The notes below the pieces were generated by a model. It was not told the origin of the DNA. It made no database searches and was given only the letters and a program-made list of their open reading frames with translations. Of a DNA stretch of 29,428 nt, positions 1-7,585 are shown piece after piece (the first letter of the stretch is position 1; every line of letters begins with the position of its first letter). Source of the stretch: DATKGX01 sp035510555 (lineage in GTDB: Bacteria; Patescibacteriota; Microgenomatia; Levybacterales; UBA12049); NCBI GenBank assembly GCA_035510555.1, contig DATKGX010000003.1:1-29428 (forward strand), in the 5' to 3' direction. The translations under genes were made by a program, and so were the position numbers.

Positions 1-681
1 CCCAAGGACGCAGCCTACGGCTACTACTTTGCCGTTTCCTTCACCCAAGACAACAACTCGCCCATCAAACGAACCGGTGCCACCATCACCGGCGCCGCCG
101 CTGTTCCTATTCTTCTGGATGTAAAAAAGGCCGGGGCGAAAGCCGACGCCAAAATTATTGAATTCAAAGCCGACAACTATGTCAGCGAGTATTTGCCGGT
201 CAATTTTTCGGTCAAAGTCCAGAACCAAGGCAATATCCACGTCAGCCCGCACGGCAACATTTTTATCAGCGGAGGCAATCAAAACATTGCCTCTTTGGAT
301 GTCAACCCGACTCTGGGAAATATAATTCCTGACACCAACAAAACCTTTATGGTTCCCTGGAGCGACGGATTTTTGGTCAGAGAGCCAGTAATGGAGGCTG
401 GACAGCCAAAATTGGATAAAAACGGTAAGCAAATTGAAAATATCACTATCAACTGGAACAAGTTAACTGAGTTTAGGATCGGCAAATATACCGCCAACCT
501 GTTATTAGTTTACGATAACGGGACACGGGATGTCCCGCTTGAAGCAACGGTGAGCTTCTGGGTGTTCCCTTGGAAAGTAGTGGGGCTAATGATAGTAACT
601 TTAATCGTCTTGGTCGTGCTGGTGAGATTCTTACTGAAATTTTACATCAACCGCGAAATCCGCAAGCGCCTCGCGAAGTAG
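1..681 (+). CDS. C-terminal part of a membrane-anchored surface protein (5' end outside window)
   Basis: The frame is open from base 1, so this is the 3' part of a longer gene; an internal TTG at 193 is not a credible start. The visible 226 residues hold a beta-rich extracellular region with a stretch NQGNIHVSPHG, then a C-terminal hydrophobic segment (about residues 187-210) and a basic tail ending REIRKRLAK, so the protein is probably anchored by its C-terminus with the bulk outside. The downstream gene at 1376 has the same order, with NSGNVHVIPYG in the matching place and a similar C-terminal anchor, so the two look like paralogs. The style recalls the DUF916/WxL-associated surface proteins of Gram-positives, but I cannot assign a family firmly. 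Its stop is 1 nt from the stop of the convergent gene. Confidence 0.75.
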   Translation, partial: PKDAAYGYYFAVSFTQDNNSPIKRTGATITGAAAVPILLDVKKAGAKADAKIIEFKADNYVSEYLPVNFSVKVQNQGNIHVSPHGNIFISGGNQNIASLDVNPTLGNIIPDTNKTFMVPWSDGFLVREPVMEAGQPKLDKNGKQIENITINWNKLTEFRIGKYTANLLLVYDNGTRDVPLEATVSFWVFPWKVVGLMIVTLIVLVVLVRFLLKFYINREIRKRLAK

Positions 682-682
682 A

Positions 683-1279
683 TTATTTGAATTTTAAGCT
701 GGTGGTGATTCCGTCGAAGAGATTAACCACTTCTTGATAATCACTGCCTGTGACTGAAAGAGCGTAAAGTTTATTGTTAGTGAGCCAAAAGCCGGTTTTT
801 TCCGGATGCTCCCCTGCTTTAGCAAAAACCAAACCTTTTGCGCCGCCAATTACTACTTCTGACTGGGAATATCCATTGACTTGATTTTCTCTGAAAATCG
901 CACCGGAACTATCCTTAGCATCCGCCAGGTTACCAGAATTATCGCTGATGGAAAAATTGAAGATCAAACGTGGATTATTTATATCGAAAGAGAACATTTC
1001 CAACTCCGACTTGTTCTTGACAATGTTCGGGTCTTTATAGGTGTAAACAATCGCTTTGGCGGGATAACTGAAACTGGCGTATTGGCCATTGTACAGAACG
1101 GTTCCGGTCGCCTCATTATTAGTTAAAATCGGCTTTCTGCCAAGAATATTCACTAACGCCGCTTCTTTTTCCGCATCGGTTAGAGATTTGGCGGAATGAT
1201 TCAAGACGAGAAAGATGATCAGACCGGTAACCACTATTAAGCTCAAGAAAATAAGCAAAATTATGCGCGAAAGCTTCAT
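683..1279 (-). CDS. Hypothetical membrane-anchored protein
   Basis: 198 residues. An N-terminal hydrophobic segment (about residues 5-27, after MKLSR) would anchor it or act as an uncleaved signal, with the rest outside the membrane. The C-terminal domain has alternating beta-type sequence with no motif I recognise; the pattern ending in SVTGSDYQEVVNLFDGI is reminiscent of small PsbP-like or lipoprotein-like domains, where the last helix precedes a final strand, but this is only an impression. It is inverted relative to the two paralogous surface genes on either side. Upstream of the ATG at 1279 an AT-rich -10-like TATTAT lies a few bases away and there is no SD. Function unknown. Confidence 0.7.
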   Translation of the reverse strand: MKLSRIILLIFLSLIVVTGLIIFLVLNHSAKSLTDAEKEAALVNILGRKPILTNNEATGTVLYNGQYASFSYPAKAIVYTYKDPNIVKNKSELEMFSFDINNPRLIFNFSISDNSGNLADAKDSSGAIFRENQVNGYSQSEVVIGGAKGLVFAKAGEHPEKTGFWLTNNKLYALSVTGSDYQEVVNLFDGITTSLKFK

Positions 1280-1328
1280 GAATATATAATAGCAAATATT
1301 AACTTCTCCCGAAACATCTGGTATGATA

Positions 1329-1435
1329 AATAGAGAATTTCTAATTCTTAATTTCTAATTCCTAACCAAATCCCAATGCTTAAAAATTTAAAAATTGAAA
1401 ATTCATTGAAAATTAAAAATTGTAAATTAAAAATT
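1329..1435. repeat. Paired heptad arrays around a start codon
   Basis: From 1329 to 1363 there are five 7-bp units, consensus AATTTCT. After a short spacer that holds the start codon at 1376, a second array of about eight 7-bp units (AAAAATT and relatives) runs from 1380 to 1435. The second array is coding and makes the lysine/asparagine-rich start of the protein. The two arrays are roughly inverted relative to each other. The 24 bp at 1336-1359 recur identically at 9963-9986. Confidence 0.8.
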
Positions 1436-2341
1436 GCCGTATCTATTTGCTTATTTGCTTATTTGCTTATTTTGGCATTTGTTGTGCCTGCGGCTAAAGC
1501 TCAAACCACCGGCATCACCGTTACTCCTTCCATCGCCCACCTTGATCTGGCCACCGACGCGCCGGAATATGAATTGACTTACGCTAACAATACCAAAAGC
1601 GAAATTAATTTGGTCCTAAGCGTCCAGGATTTTACCGAGCTTGAAGACAGTTACAAAATTGATTTTCTGACCGGTAAAGACAGTGCCAATTACAAATATT
1701 CCCTATCTTCGTGGATTTCTTTCGAAAATAAAAATTTGGACTTGGCTCCGGGCGAAAAAAAGTCCGTCAAAGTTTTCATTGACAAAAACCGCATTACCAA
1801 AGGCGGGCATTACGCCAGCATTTTGGCCGAAATCCAGGCGCCGGAAAATCAACAGCAAGTGAATATCAAAGCCGTTCTTTCCAGCCTGCTTTTCGTGCGC
1901 GCTTCGACCGGAAAAGAAATCGAGGAAGGCAAAATCGACACTTTCGAGCCACTTCGCGACGGCATTGACTATCCCGATACCTATATTTTGCGCTTTAAAA
2001 ATAGCGGTAACGTCCACGTTATTCCTTACGGCTTGATTCAAGTGTTTGATCCGTTAGGAAATCTAGTCACCAAAGGCGCTTTGAACGACAACTCGCTTGA
2101 TGCCCTGCCGGAAAGCATTAGAAGATATGACACCAACGTGACGACTTACCAGAAAATTCTTCTGCCGGGGATTTACACGGCCAAAATTGACCTGCATTTT
2201 GGCAAAACCAACCAAAAATTGTCAATGACAATTAAATTTTTCTCCCAAGGCATGTTCAATTTCATCAAAATCGGCCTCGCGCTAGTCATAATCTTGCTCG
2301 TCCTCCTCTACCTCCGCAAAAGAATTATTAAAAAATCCTGA
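1376..2341 (+). CDS. Secreted, C-terminally anchored surface protein (DUF916-like layout)
   Basis: 321 residues. A lysine-rich N-region (residues 2-20), a hydrophobic core and a VPAAKA-Q cleavage-like site near residues 37-43 form a signal peptide. The mature part resembles a beta-sandwich domain with LDLAPGEKKSVKVFI, the kind of segment seen in pilus-chaperone-like or DUF916-type surface domains. A hydrophobic segment near residues 297-315 and the basic tail RKRIIKKS anchor the C-terminus. It is a likely paralog of the truncated gene at the window start. The start is fixed because no other Met precedes the hydrophobic core. The N-region is encoded by a heptad array and the hydrophobic core by an 8-bp tandem repeat, so this N-terminus looks recently shaped by repeats. 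A possible promoter (TTAACT at 1299, TATGAT at 1322) would give a leader of about 40 nt without an SD. Confidence 0.8.
   Translation: MLKNLKIENSLKIKNCKLKIAVSICLFAYLLILAFVVPAAKAQTTGITVTPSIAHLDLATDAPEYELTYANNTKSEINLVLSVQDFTELEDSYKIDFLTGKDSANYKYSLSSWISFENKNLDLAPGEKKSVKVFIDKNRITKGGHYASILAEIQAPENQQQVNIKAVLSSLLFVRASTGKEIEEGKIDTFEPLRDGIDYPDTYILRFKNSGNVHVIPYGLIQVFDPLGNLVTKGALNDNSLDALPESIRRYDTNVTTYQKILLPGIYTAKIDLHFGKTNQKLSMTIKFFSQGMFNFIKIGLALVIILLVLLYLRKRIIKKS
1446..1469 (+). repeat. 8-bp tandem repeat inside a signal peptide
   Basis: TTTGCTTA occurs three times head to tail, in frame with the hydrophobic core of the signal peptide of the 1376 gene. Eight is not a multiple of three, so gain or loss of one unit would shift the frame. 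Confidence 0.85.
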
Positions 2342-2359
2342 GCGGCCTCAGTGCTTCCC

Positions 2360-2378
2360 GTGAAATGTTGCATTTCAC
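2360..2378. promoter_or_regulatory. Perfect palindrome overlapping a -35 box
   Basis: GTGAAATG, a 3-nt TTG centre, then CATTTCAC: an 8-bp perfect inverted repeat. It covers the proposed -35 (TTGCAT, 2368-2373) of the next gene. It is followed by A residues, not T, so on the plus strand it is not an intrinsic terminator; an operator is the better reading (inference). Confidence 0.5.
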
Positions 2379-2397
2379 AAAAAAGTGTGAGTATGAT
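2368..2397 (+). promoter_or_regulatory. Promoter of the LysM protein gene
   Basis: TTGCAT (2368-2373), 18-bp spacer, TATGAT (2392-2397), then 8 nt to the ATG at 2406. The transcript would start at or next to the start codon, and there is no SD. Confidence 0.5.
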
Positions 2398-2405
2398 GTA
2401 GTTGG

Positions 2406-4634
2406 ATGAAAATATTCTGCCTTAGGTTGGTGCTTTTTACTTTATTGGGAACTGCCCTGTTGTCTCTGTTTTCGCCAAAAGCGCTCGCCAAAGACTCCTA
2501 CGATAAAACCTGGACAGTCTCGCCGATTTTCTCCGTCACTCCTTCGGCCGTCGTTGTCGACCTTTCGGACAATGCTAATGCTTATTACGCCGGCATTTTA
2601 GCCAGCGGCTCGGCCCAGCAAATGAATCCCAATTACGCTCTCAACCCCACCATCCAAATAAGCGATCCAAAAACTGCCACCCAGGGCGCTATCTTCTTGA
2701 CCAAAATGGGCTCCGGCGACAGCTACGGCTACACCTATATTATCCAGGCCGACGACCCGAAGACTGTAAACGGGCTTTTTACCGCGCTTTCACTAACTAA
2801 AATCGCCACCGACAGCGCGCAAAACGTGTGGCTACTCGGCTCCTTTACCGGCAACGTCGATTTTAATCCGACTACCGGAATGGATTTTCACCAATCAGGC
2901 TCCGGCGGAACCGACAAATGGCAATTCTTAACGGAAATTAAAGCTAATGGCGATTACGGACAGACTTATCTCTGGCCAAGCCCATATCTGACCCTTCGCG
3001 ATATGACAATTGATGGCTACAACAACGTTTTCCTGGCCGGCACCATCGCCGATACCACCGCCGGAGATATTAGCGTCGCTCTTGACCCGCTTGGCGGAAC
3101 CGATATTCAAACCCTTCACACCGGTGACACCATGGGTTTTTACACCAAGCTGGCGGCCGGCAGTCCGTACACGTACGCTTATTCCAGAACTTTTAAAAAT
3201 ACTGCCCCACAACATCTCGAACTGGATCATATAGCCACGACTTCAGCCGGCTATATTTTTCTCTACGGAGTGTTTGGCACCAGTACTAATATGAATATGA
3301 ATTTTAATTTGAATAATGGCGGGGATAATCTTAAAAGCTCCAACGACGGCTCAGACGATTTATATCTTAGCCAATACGATGCGGCCGGAAAATATATTAC
3401 AACCTACATCATCGGTGGTTCGGGCACCGAATCTGCCCAAGCGCTGGGGATAGATCATAGCGACAATATTTATTTTAGCGGCGGCTTTAACAGCGCAGTC
3501 AACTTTAATCCGATAAATCCTCTCGTGAGCCCGGATAAGAAAACCGCAAATATTGCGGGGCAGCGCTTTTTGACTAAGTTTAACAGTAACGGCAGTTACG
3601 GATACACAGTGACGTGGGATTCAAATAATAGCTTAAGCATCTCTAAAATTGCTTTTGACAGCAATAACTTAATTTATCTGGTGGGAATAAGCGCGGGACC
3701 CACCAACTACGATCCGATTGGCGCCACTGACAGCCAGAATGGATTTGGCGTAAACGACGCTTTTATGACGGTTTTAAATCCCGACAAAACCTACGGTTAC
3801 ACTTATGTTTGGGGCGGGTCAGGCGATGAAAAAGCATCAGACGCCGCTTTTGATTCTTTGGATAATATTTACATTGCCGGCTCGACCAAAAGTTTGAGTC
3901 TTATTTTTGATCCGACCGGCATAACCAGCACGACAACTACTTTTGCCGACGGGGAAAACGGTTATGTCACGGTATTTTCCTCTATTCCCCTGCCAACGCC
4001 CACACCGACGCCAACTCCCGACCCTAACGCACCGAAGGGAAATCCGCCTACGTTTGGCGTACCTGTTCAGTCTTTTACCTGCACCACTCCTATTCCTGCC
4101 GCGCCAAAAATTTTCCAGATTTGGGCTACCCGGGATACCGCAACTGTATATTTTGTTCCTACTACCAGCCAGGAGAACGCCTACACCATTAGCTACGGCC
4201 TCTACAGTGACGCAGGAATGTATAATGTCACCTTTAACTACTCTGACAAGAGCGGCGCAATTCCTTACAAAGTAAACGCTCTTAGCGCCGGCTCCCCTTA
4301 TTACTTTAAAGTTAGGGCCATTAATGGCTGTATGACAGGAGACTGGTCAAACACTTTAAGCCTTAGAACTGCCTATGCCACTGCGGGATCAAGCATGGCT
4401 TTTGCTCCAAGCGCTACTACCGGCAATAACGCTTCGGTTTCCGGCGGGAGTTTAGGCGGAAGCTGCTCACAGTACACGGTAATGCCAGGTGATTCTTTCT
4501 GGAAAATTGCGCAAAAAGTGCTTGGCGCGGGAAACAGATATTTGCAAATTTGGAACGCTAACAAAGCCAAATTCCCCAGCCTGAATTCCTCTTCAACTAT
4601 CCGCTCGGGCTGGACCCTCTCGGTAGGCTGCTAA
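2406..4634 (+). CDS. Secreted propeller-repeat / FN3 / LysM protein
   Basis: 742 residues. A signal peptide (MKIFCLRLVLF..., cleavage near ALA-KD at 28-29) is followed by about six repeats of 60-65 residues. Each has a YGYTY-like strand, then a segment such as DSLDNIYIAGST and an FDPTG/FNPTT turn, which is the pattern of SBBP-type beta-propeller repeats. A proline/threonine linker (PTPTPTPTPD, near 530-540) leads to a fibronectin type III-like domain (about 560-655). The last 55 residues are a LysM-like domain (YTVMPGDSFWKIAQKVLG...) bracketed by two cysteines. LysM domains bind peptidoglycan or related glycans, so the protein is probably secreted and held at the cell wall (inference). It converges on the galT-like gene across a heptad inverted array. 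Exact function unknown. Confidence 0.85.
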   Translation: MKIFCLRLVLFTLLGTALLSLFSPKALAKDSYDKTWTVSPIFSVTPSAVVVDLSDNANAYYAGILASGSAQQMNPNYALNPTIQISDPKTATQGAIFLTKMGSGDSYGYTYIIQADDPKTVNGLFTALSLTKIATDSAQNVWLLGSFTGNVDFNPTTGMDFHQSGSGGTDKWQFLTEIKANGDYGQTYLWPSPYLTLRDMTIDGYNNVFLAGTIADTTAGDISVALDPLGGTDIQTLHTGDTMGFYTKLAAGSPYTYAYSRTFKNTAPQHLELDHIATTSAGYIFLYGVFGTSTNMNMNFNLNNGGDNLKSSNDGSDDLYLSQYDAAGKYITTYIIGGSGTESAQALGIDHSDNIYFSGGFNSAVNFNPINPLVSPDKKTANIAGQRFLTKFNSNGSYGYTVTWDSNNSLSISKIAFDSNNLIYLVGISAGPTNYDPIGATDSQNGFGVNDAFMTVLNPDKTYGYTYVWGGSGDEKASDAAFDSLDNIYIAGSTKSLSLIFDPTGITSTTTTFADGENGYVTVFSSIPLPTPTPTPTPDPNAPKGNPPTFGVPVQSFTCTTPIPAAPKIFQIWATRDTATVYFVPTTSQENAYTISYGLYSDAGMYNVTFNYSDKSGAIPYKVNALSAGSPYYFKVRAINGCMTGDWSNTLSLRTAYATAGSSMAFAPSATTGNNASVSGGSLGGSCSQYTVMPGDSFWKIAQKVLGAGNRYLQIWNANKAKFPSLNSSSTIRSGWTLSVGC

Positions 4635-4635
4635 A

Positions 4636-4715
4636 TAAGTATTAAGAATTAAGTAGTAAGTATCAAGAATAATTTCGTCCTATACTTAATACGCAATACT
4701 AGCTACTTAATACTA
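4636..4715. repeat. Inverted heptad array between convergent genes
   Basis: Five 7-bp units (consensus TAAGTAT, 4636-4670), a 10-nt spacer, then five 7-bp units in inverted sense (consensus AATACTA/AATACTT, 4681-4715). The last unit contains the TAG stop of the galT-like gene. The arms are largely complementary, so the RNA from either strand could fold into a long AT-rich hairpin and act as a two-way terminator (inference). Confidence 0.8.
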
Positions 4716-5624
4716 AACCGCGCGTTTGTACTCCGCCCTGTGGACGGTGCGGATTTTTTCTTCGTCGGGGTTTTCAAAATGTTCCTTGATAAAAGCAATC
4801 GTTTCTTTGGGATCTTGGGTATTGACGGAAACGCCGGTACCAATTTCAAAGCCTCCCAAATTTTTAAGCCTTGGCACAATTCTTAGATACCAGCCTTTGT
4901 GTGGCGCAATATAGAAATTGAAGGGAAATTCGTGCACGTGGCGAAGGTCAAAAATCTGGATTAAGCGATAGAGAATTTTCGCCAAGTCTTTAATCTCGGC
5001 GTCGGTAATTTCTGAAAAATAAACCTCTTGAGCTTTAGGCAAGATCCAGACCTCATCCGGCCATTCCGAAGCCAGTGGACAAAAGATTTGAAAATGCTCT
5101 GTCTCGTGACTATCGTCTTCCGGTTTTGAAAAATTAACCGGCGCAATCTCCAGCTTGACAAAATCAGGCACAACTGCCAATTGGCTGTGCGGATGTGGCA
5201 GGCTTTCTCCGCCTGCTTGACCGTGGTTATGGAAAATATAAACCTGGCCCTTATTTTGGTGTGTCTGGAAACGCTGGCGGTAGGTTTTTAAAACCAGTTC
5301 TGATTGTGAGAGCGGCAGTTCTTCGAAGTTTTTATGGTGATCCGGAGAGTGAATAATCACTTCGTGGATTGGCGCAAAAGGAAATTTGTTGTTAACGACC
5401 CTCACTAACCAGTTTTGGTCGTTTGCCTGACCACCCCCGCCTGCAACACTTTGCGTAGCATTGCGGGCAGGAATGCGATAAACTTCTTTTTCTGCTAATT
5501 CGTTTCCCGGGCAAAACGGACATCTCGGCTCCTCCCCTTTGGCGATATCCGGCCTATTAGCTCGTCTTGGCGCCGAAATAATCCATCTTTTTGAAACCGA
5601 GTCTTCTACGAATTTAAAATCCAT
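4713..5624 (-). CDS. galT: Galactose-1-phosphate uridylyltransferase-like protein
   Basis: 303 residues, somewhat short of the roughly 350 of the E. coli enzyme. GalT swaps UMP between UDP-glucose and galactose-1-phosphate through a uridylylated histidine (Leloir pathway, sugar-nucleotide supply). Visible signatures: CPFCPGNE with Cys35 and Cys38 (zinc-site type), RVVNNKFPF near 75-84, and the catalytic HPHSQ at 144-148, where His146 is the expected nucleophile. The C-terminal half (NFYIAPHKGWYLRIVPR) also fits GalT. Between YRIP and NWLVRVV a glycine-rich insert (about residues 53-70) is encoded by a GC-rich imperfect palindrome. The wider family includes ADP-glucose phosphorylase-like members, so the precise substrate is not certain. 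It is transcribed alone, with a long gene-free stretch upstream. Confidence 0.85.
   Translation of the reverse strand: MDFKFVEDSVSKRWIISAPRRANRPDIAKGEEPRCPFCPGNELAEKEVYRIPARNATQSVAGGGGQANDQNWLVRVVNNKFPFAPIHEVIIHSPDHHKNFEELPLSQSELVLKTYRQRFQTHQNKGQVYIFHNHGQAGGESLPHPHSQLAVVPDFVKLEIAPVNFSKPEDDSHETEHFQIFCPLASEWPDEVWILPKAQEVYFSEITDAEIKDLAKILYRLIQIFDLRHVHEFPFNFYIAPHKGWYLRIVPRLKNLGGFEIGTGVSVNTQDPKETIAFIKEHFENPDEEKIRTVHRAEYKRAV
5436..5471. repeat. GC-rich imperfect palindrome inside galT
   Basis: CCCGCCTGCAA (5436-5446) and TTGCGGGCAGG (5461-5471) are inverted copies matching at 9 of 11 positions around a 14-nt loop. They encode the glycine-rich insert of the GalT-like protein and are far more GC-rich than the surroundings. 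Confidence 0.6.
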
Positions 5625-6554
5625 CTCTACTTATTAAACAACAATTAAGAAACAACATGCAAGGATAAGTATTTTTATTGAGCAATAAAACCGGCGAATT
5701 AATGATTACTTTCTTAAATTATAATGTCCTATAATTTGTTACAATTTTGCACTTGATTATATCATCATGAACTAATTAAATAAATTTATCTAATATCAAT
5801 TTATTAAAAATTGATTAGAACAATACGAAAATAAAGCGAAATCACCTCAAAGGAGCCAAATTTGGAAGATTAGGACATGAAATCGACCCAGGGCAATACT
5901 AAAGGATAAATATTGGCAGTCAAAAATAATGCGTGCTACATATCGAAAATCGTAGTTTAGTACTATCAAGACTAATAAATTTAGAACTATCTATAGACGA
6001 CTAATTACCTTCTCTGTTAAAATTTAAAACTACCGCAACCTAGAGAACACACTTGTGAAAATTACAAAATGAGAGCATAATTTACTTCTTGACGCTTACG
6101 GTAATTACTCGGTAAATCTTGAGAATTAGCTTTGATTAGACTAGAATTTTTTTAGAATATACATAATTTCAGTTTTCACAGATATCTTGAAAACCAAGTA
6201 GTAAACAATTTTGCGCTAGTTCACTACGCATCTATGCTTATTTATATCATTATATATACTTCATTGTCTTTCGTAGTTTTATACTTTTTAACGGGATTTA
6301 TAAAACCCATATCCGAGATTTTCTTTTAGAAAAAGTCTTATAATAATTTCTTCATTCTAGGAAACGATATCTTCAATATGCTAATTTCAAATAAAATTCA
6401 AATCAAGTAATTTATATTAAAATTATTTGATTGTTTATTCTAATAGTAGCTCTGCGCTACTCGGTTTCTTAACCCCGTCTGTTGAAATCCTTTGAAAGAT
6501 GATAGCGTCCCTTTATTTATAGACAACCTCCCCATATAACGAGGATTTGGGAGT
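5625..6554. other. AT-rich stretch without a gene (0.93 kb)
   Basis: I see no credible reading frame, tRNA, tmRNA or RNase P signature and no cluster of DnaA-box-like 9-mers. Local structures are a 7-bp stem (GTTTTCA at 6172, TGAAAAC ending at 6194) whose loop carries the palindrome AGATATCT, and a 6-bp stem AGTAGC/GCTACT at 6445-6461. The sequence is clearly more AT-rich than the flanking genes. It separates the galT-like gene from the glycosyltransferase gene. Confidence 0.7.
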
Positions 6555-7268
6555 TTAAGATTTAAGTTTTTCTTTAAGGACTAAGAAGACAAACTTTATT
6601 AAAGATAGTTGGCGTCTAATCCTCCACGGTTGGATAACTAATCTAAACAGCCATTCTAATCCCAACTTTCTTAAGATTTTGGGCGATCTTGGCACTTTGC
6701 CGCTAATAAAATCAAATGAGCCTCCTACCCCAACGACAACTTTTGCCGGAAGAGTCCGAAGATTGTCGGCGATCCAAATTTCTTGTTTTGGCGAGCCAAA
6801 AGCGACAAAAAGAATGTCAACTTTCTTATCTTTTAGCACTGAGGACCACTCACTTGCAACCATTCCAACCCGTAATCCCAGGTACTTTTTTATTAAGCAC
6901 TCGGCTGTTTTCTCTGCTACGCTAGGCCCTGCACCAAGAAAGCCCACCGTTATAGGCCGATTTGATACCTCCTTACAGAGATTTTCTAGTAGGTCAACAC
7001 CATGCATTCTTTGTTTTAGAGGTCTACCCATGAATTGAGCTGCTTTGACTACTCCGATACCGTCCGGCAAAGCTAATTCTGCCCCATTTAAGACGTCTTT
7101 ATACTTTTGACTAGTGTCGGCAATTACTAAAAGTTCGGGGTTAGGGGTAACAATGTAGTACTTTTCGGTCTGTTTCGCTAGGCCTGTAACAATAAACTCT
7201 AAGACTTCCTGTTCTGTAGCGTTTGTGAATCCTACTCCAAGTAAAAATATTTTCTCAAAATTCTTCAT
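6555..7268 (-). CDS. WecG/TagA/CpsF family glycosyltransferase
   Basis: 237 residues, full length for this family (GT26). Members transfer N-acetylmannosamine(-uronic acid) or similar sugars to a polyprenol-linked acceptor during synthesis of wall teichoic acid linkage units, enterobacterial common antigen or exopolysaccharide, on the cytoplasmic face of the membrane. Family landmarks are present in order: TPNPELLVIA (about 41-50), LPDGIGVVKAA with RMHGVDL (68-92), GFLGAGPSVAEKTAE (about 107-121), FVAFGSPKQEIWI (about 154-166), GVGGSFDFISGKVPRSP (about 179-195) and the C-terminal LEWLFRLVIQPWRIRR. The C-terminal basic/hydrophobic tail matches the membrane-association appendage of TagA-type enzymes. 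The donor and acceptor cannot be read from sequence alone. Start: ATG at 7268, no clear SD. Confidence 0.92.
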   Translation of the reverse strand: MKNFEKIFLLGVGFTNATEQEVLEFIVTGLAKQTEKYYIVTPNPELLVIADTSQKYKDVLNGAELALPDGIGVVKAAQFMGRPLKQRMHGVDLLENLCKEVSNRPITVGFLGAGPSVAEKTAECLIKKYLGLRVGMVASEWSSVLKDKKVDILFVAFGSPKQEIWIADNLRTLPAKVVVGVGGSFDFISGKVPRSPKILRKLGLEWLFRLVIQPWRIRRQLSLIKFVFLVLKEKLKS

Positions 7269-7585
7269 TCTCTATAAGACTTTTTAATTAATGTGTAAAA
7301 ACGTGAAAAATGTCTTTTTTGAACATTTTTATTATCCAAGACTCCTGACTTAAGTCCCCGCTTAGTTTTCCAAAAATTGTCTACTTTGGAACGGAATATC
7401 AATCTAAATACTATATACTAATTTTTGTGAAAAGTGTCCTCAAGAATCCATTCTTTCTTTATCATTAAAATCTTCCTTTGATAATTATAGGTCAATTTAG
7501 CTAATAAATTGCTCGATTGCTGATATTGTTAAATTGCTAGTAATTTAGGGAACAATCAAACAATAATACAATTTAGCAATCGTCT
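7269..7585. other. Intergenic region between mreB and the glycosyltransferase gene
   Basis: No gene seen in 317 bp. Its mreB-proximal part (about 7506-7581) holds an inverted array with 8-bp spacing. The rest is AT-rich and presumably contains the promoter of the minus-strand glycosyltransferase gene, but I cannot pick one out with confidence. Confidence 0.6.
7506..7581. repeat. Inverted octad array downstream of mreB
   Basis: ATTGCT-type words recur at 8, 9 and 8 bp spacing (7508, 7516, 7525, 7533). The inverted word ACAAT/GCAAT recurs at exactly 8 bp spacing (7552, 7560, 7568, 7576). The layout is two arms and a spacer, like the heptad array at 4636-4715, and it sits directly after the mreB stop codon, so it may serve as an mRNA end (inference). 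Confidence 0.65.

Noticed and set aside
2360..2378. The palindrome as an intrinsic terminator for the 1376 gene
   Set aside because: It is followed by A residues on the plus strand and overlaps the next gene's -35 box.
5625..6554. Replication origin or known structural RNA in the gene-free stretch
   Set aside because: No cluster of DnaA boxes, no dnaA/dnaN/gyr neighbours and no tmRNA, RNase P or SRP RNA core motif found by eye.
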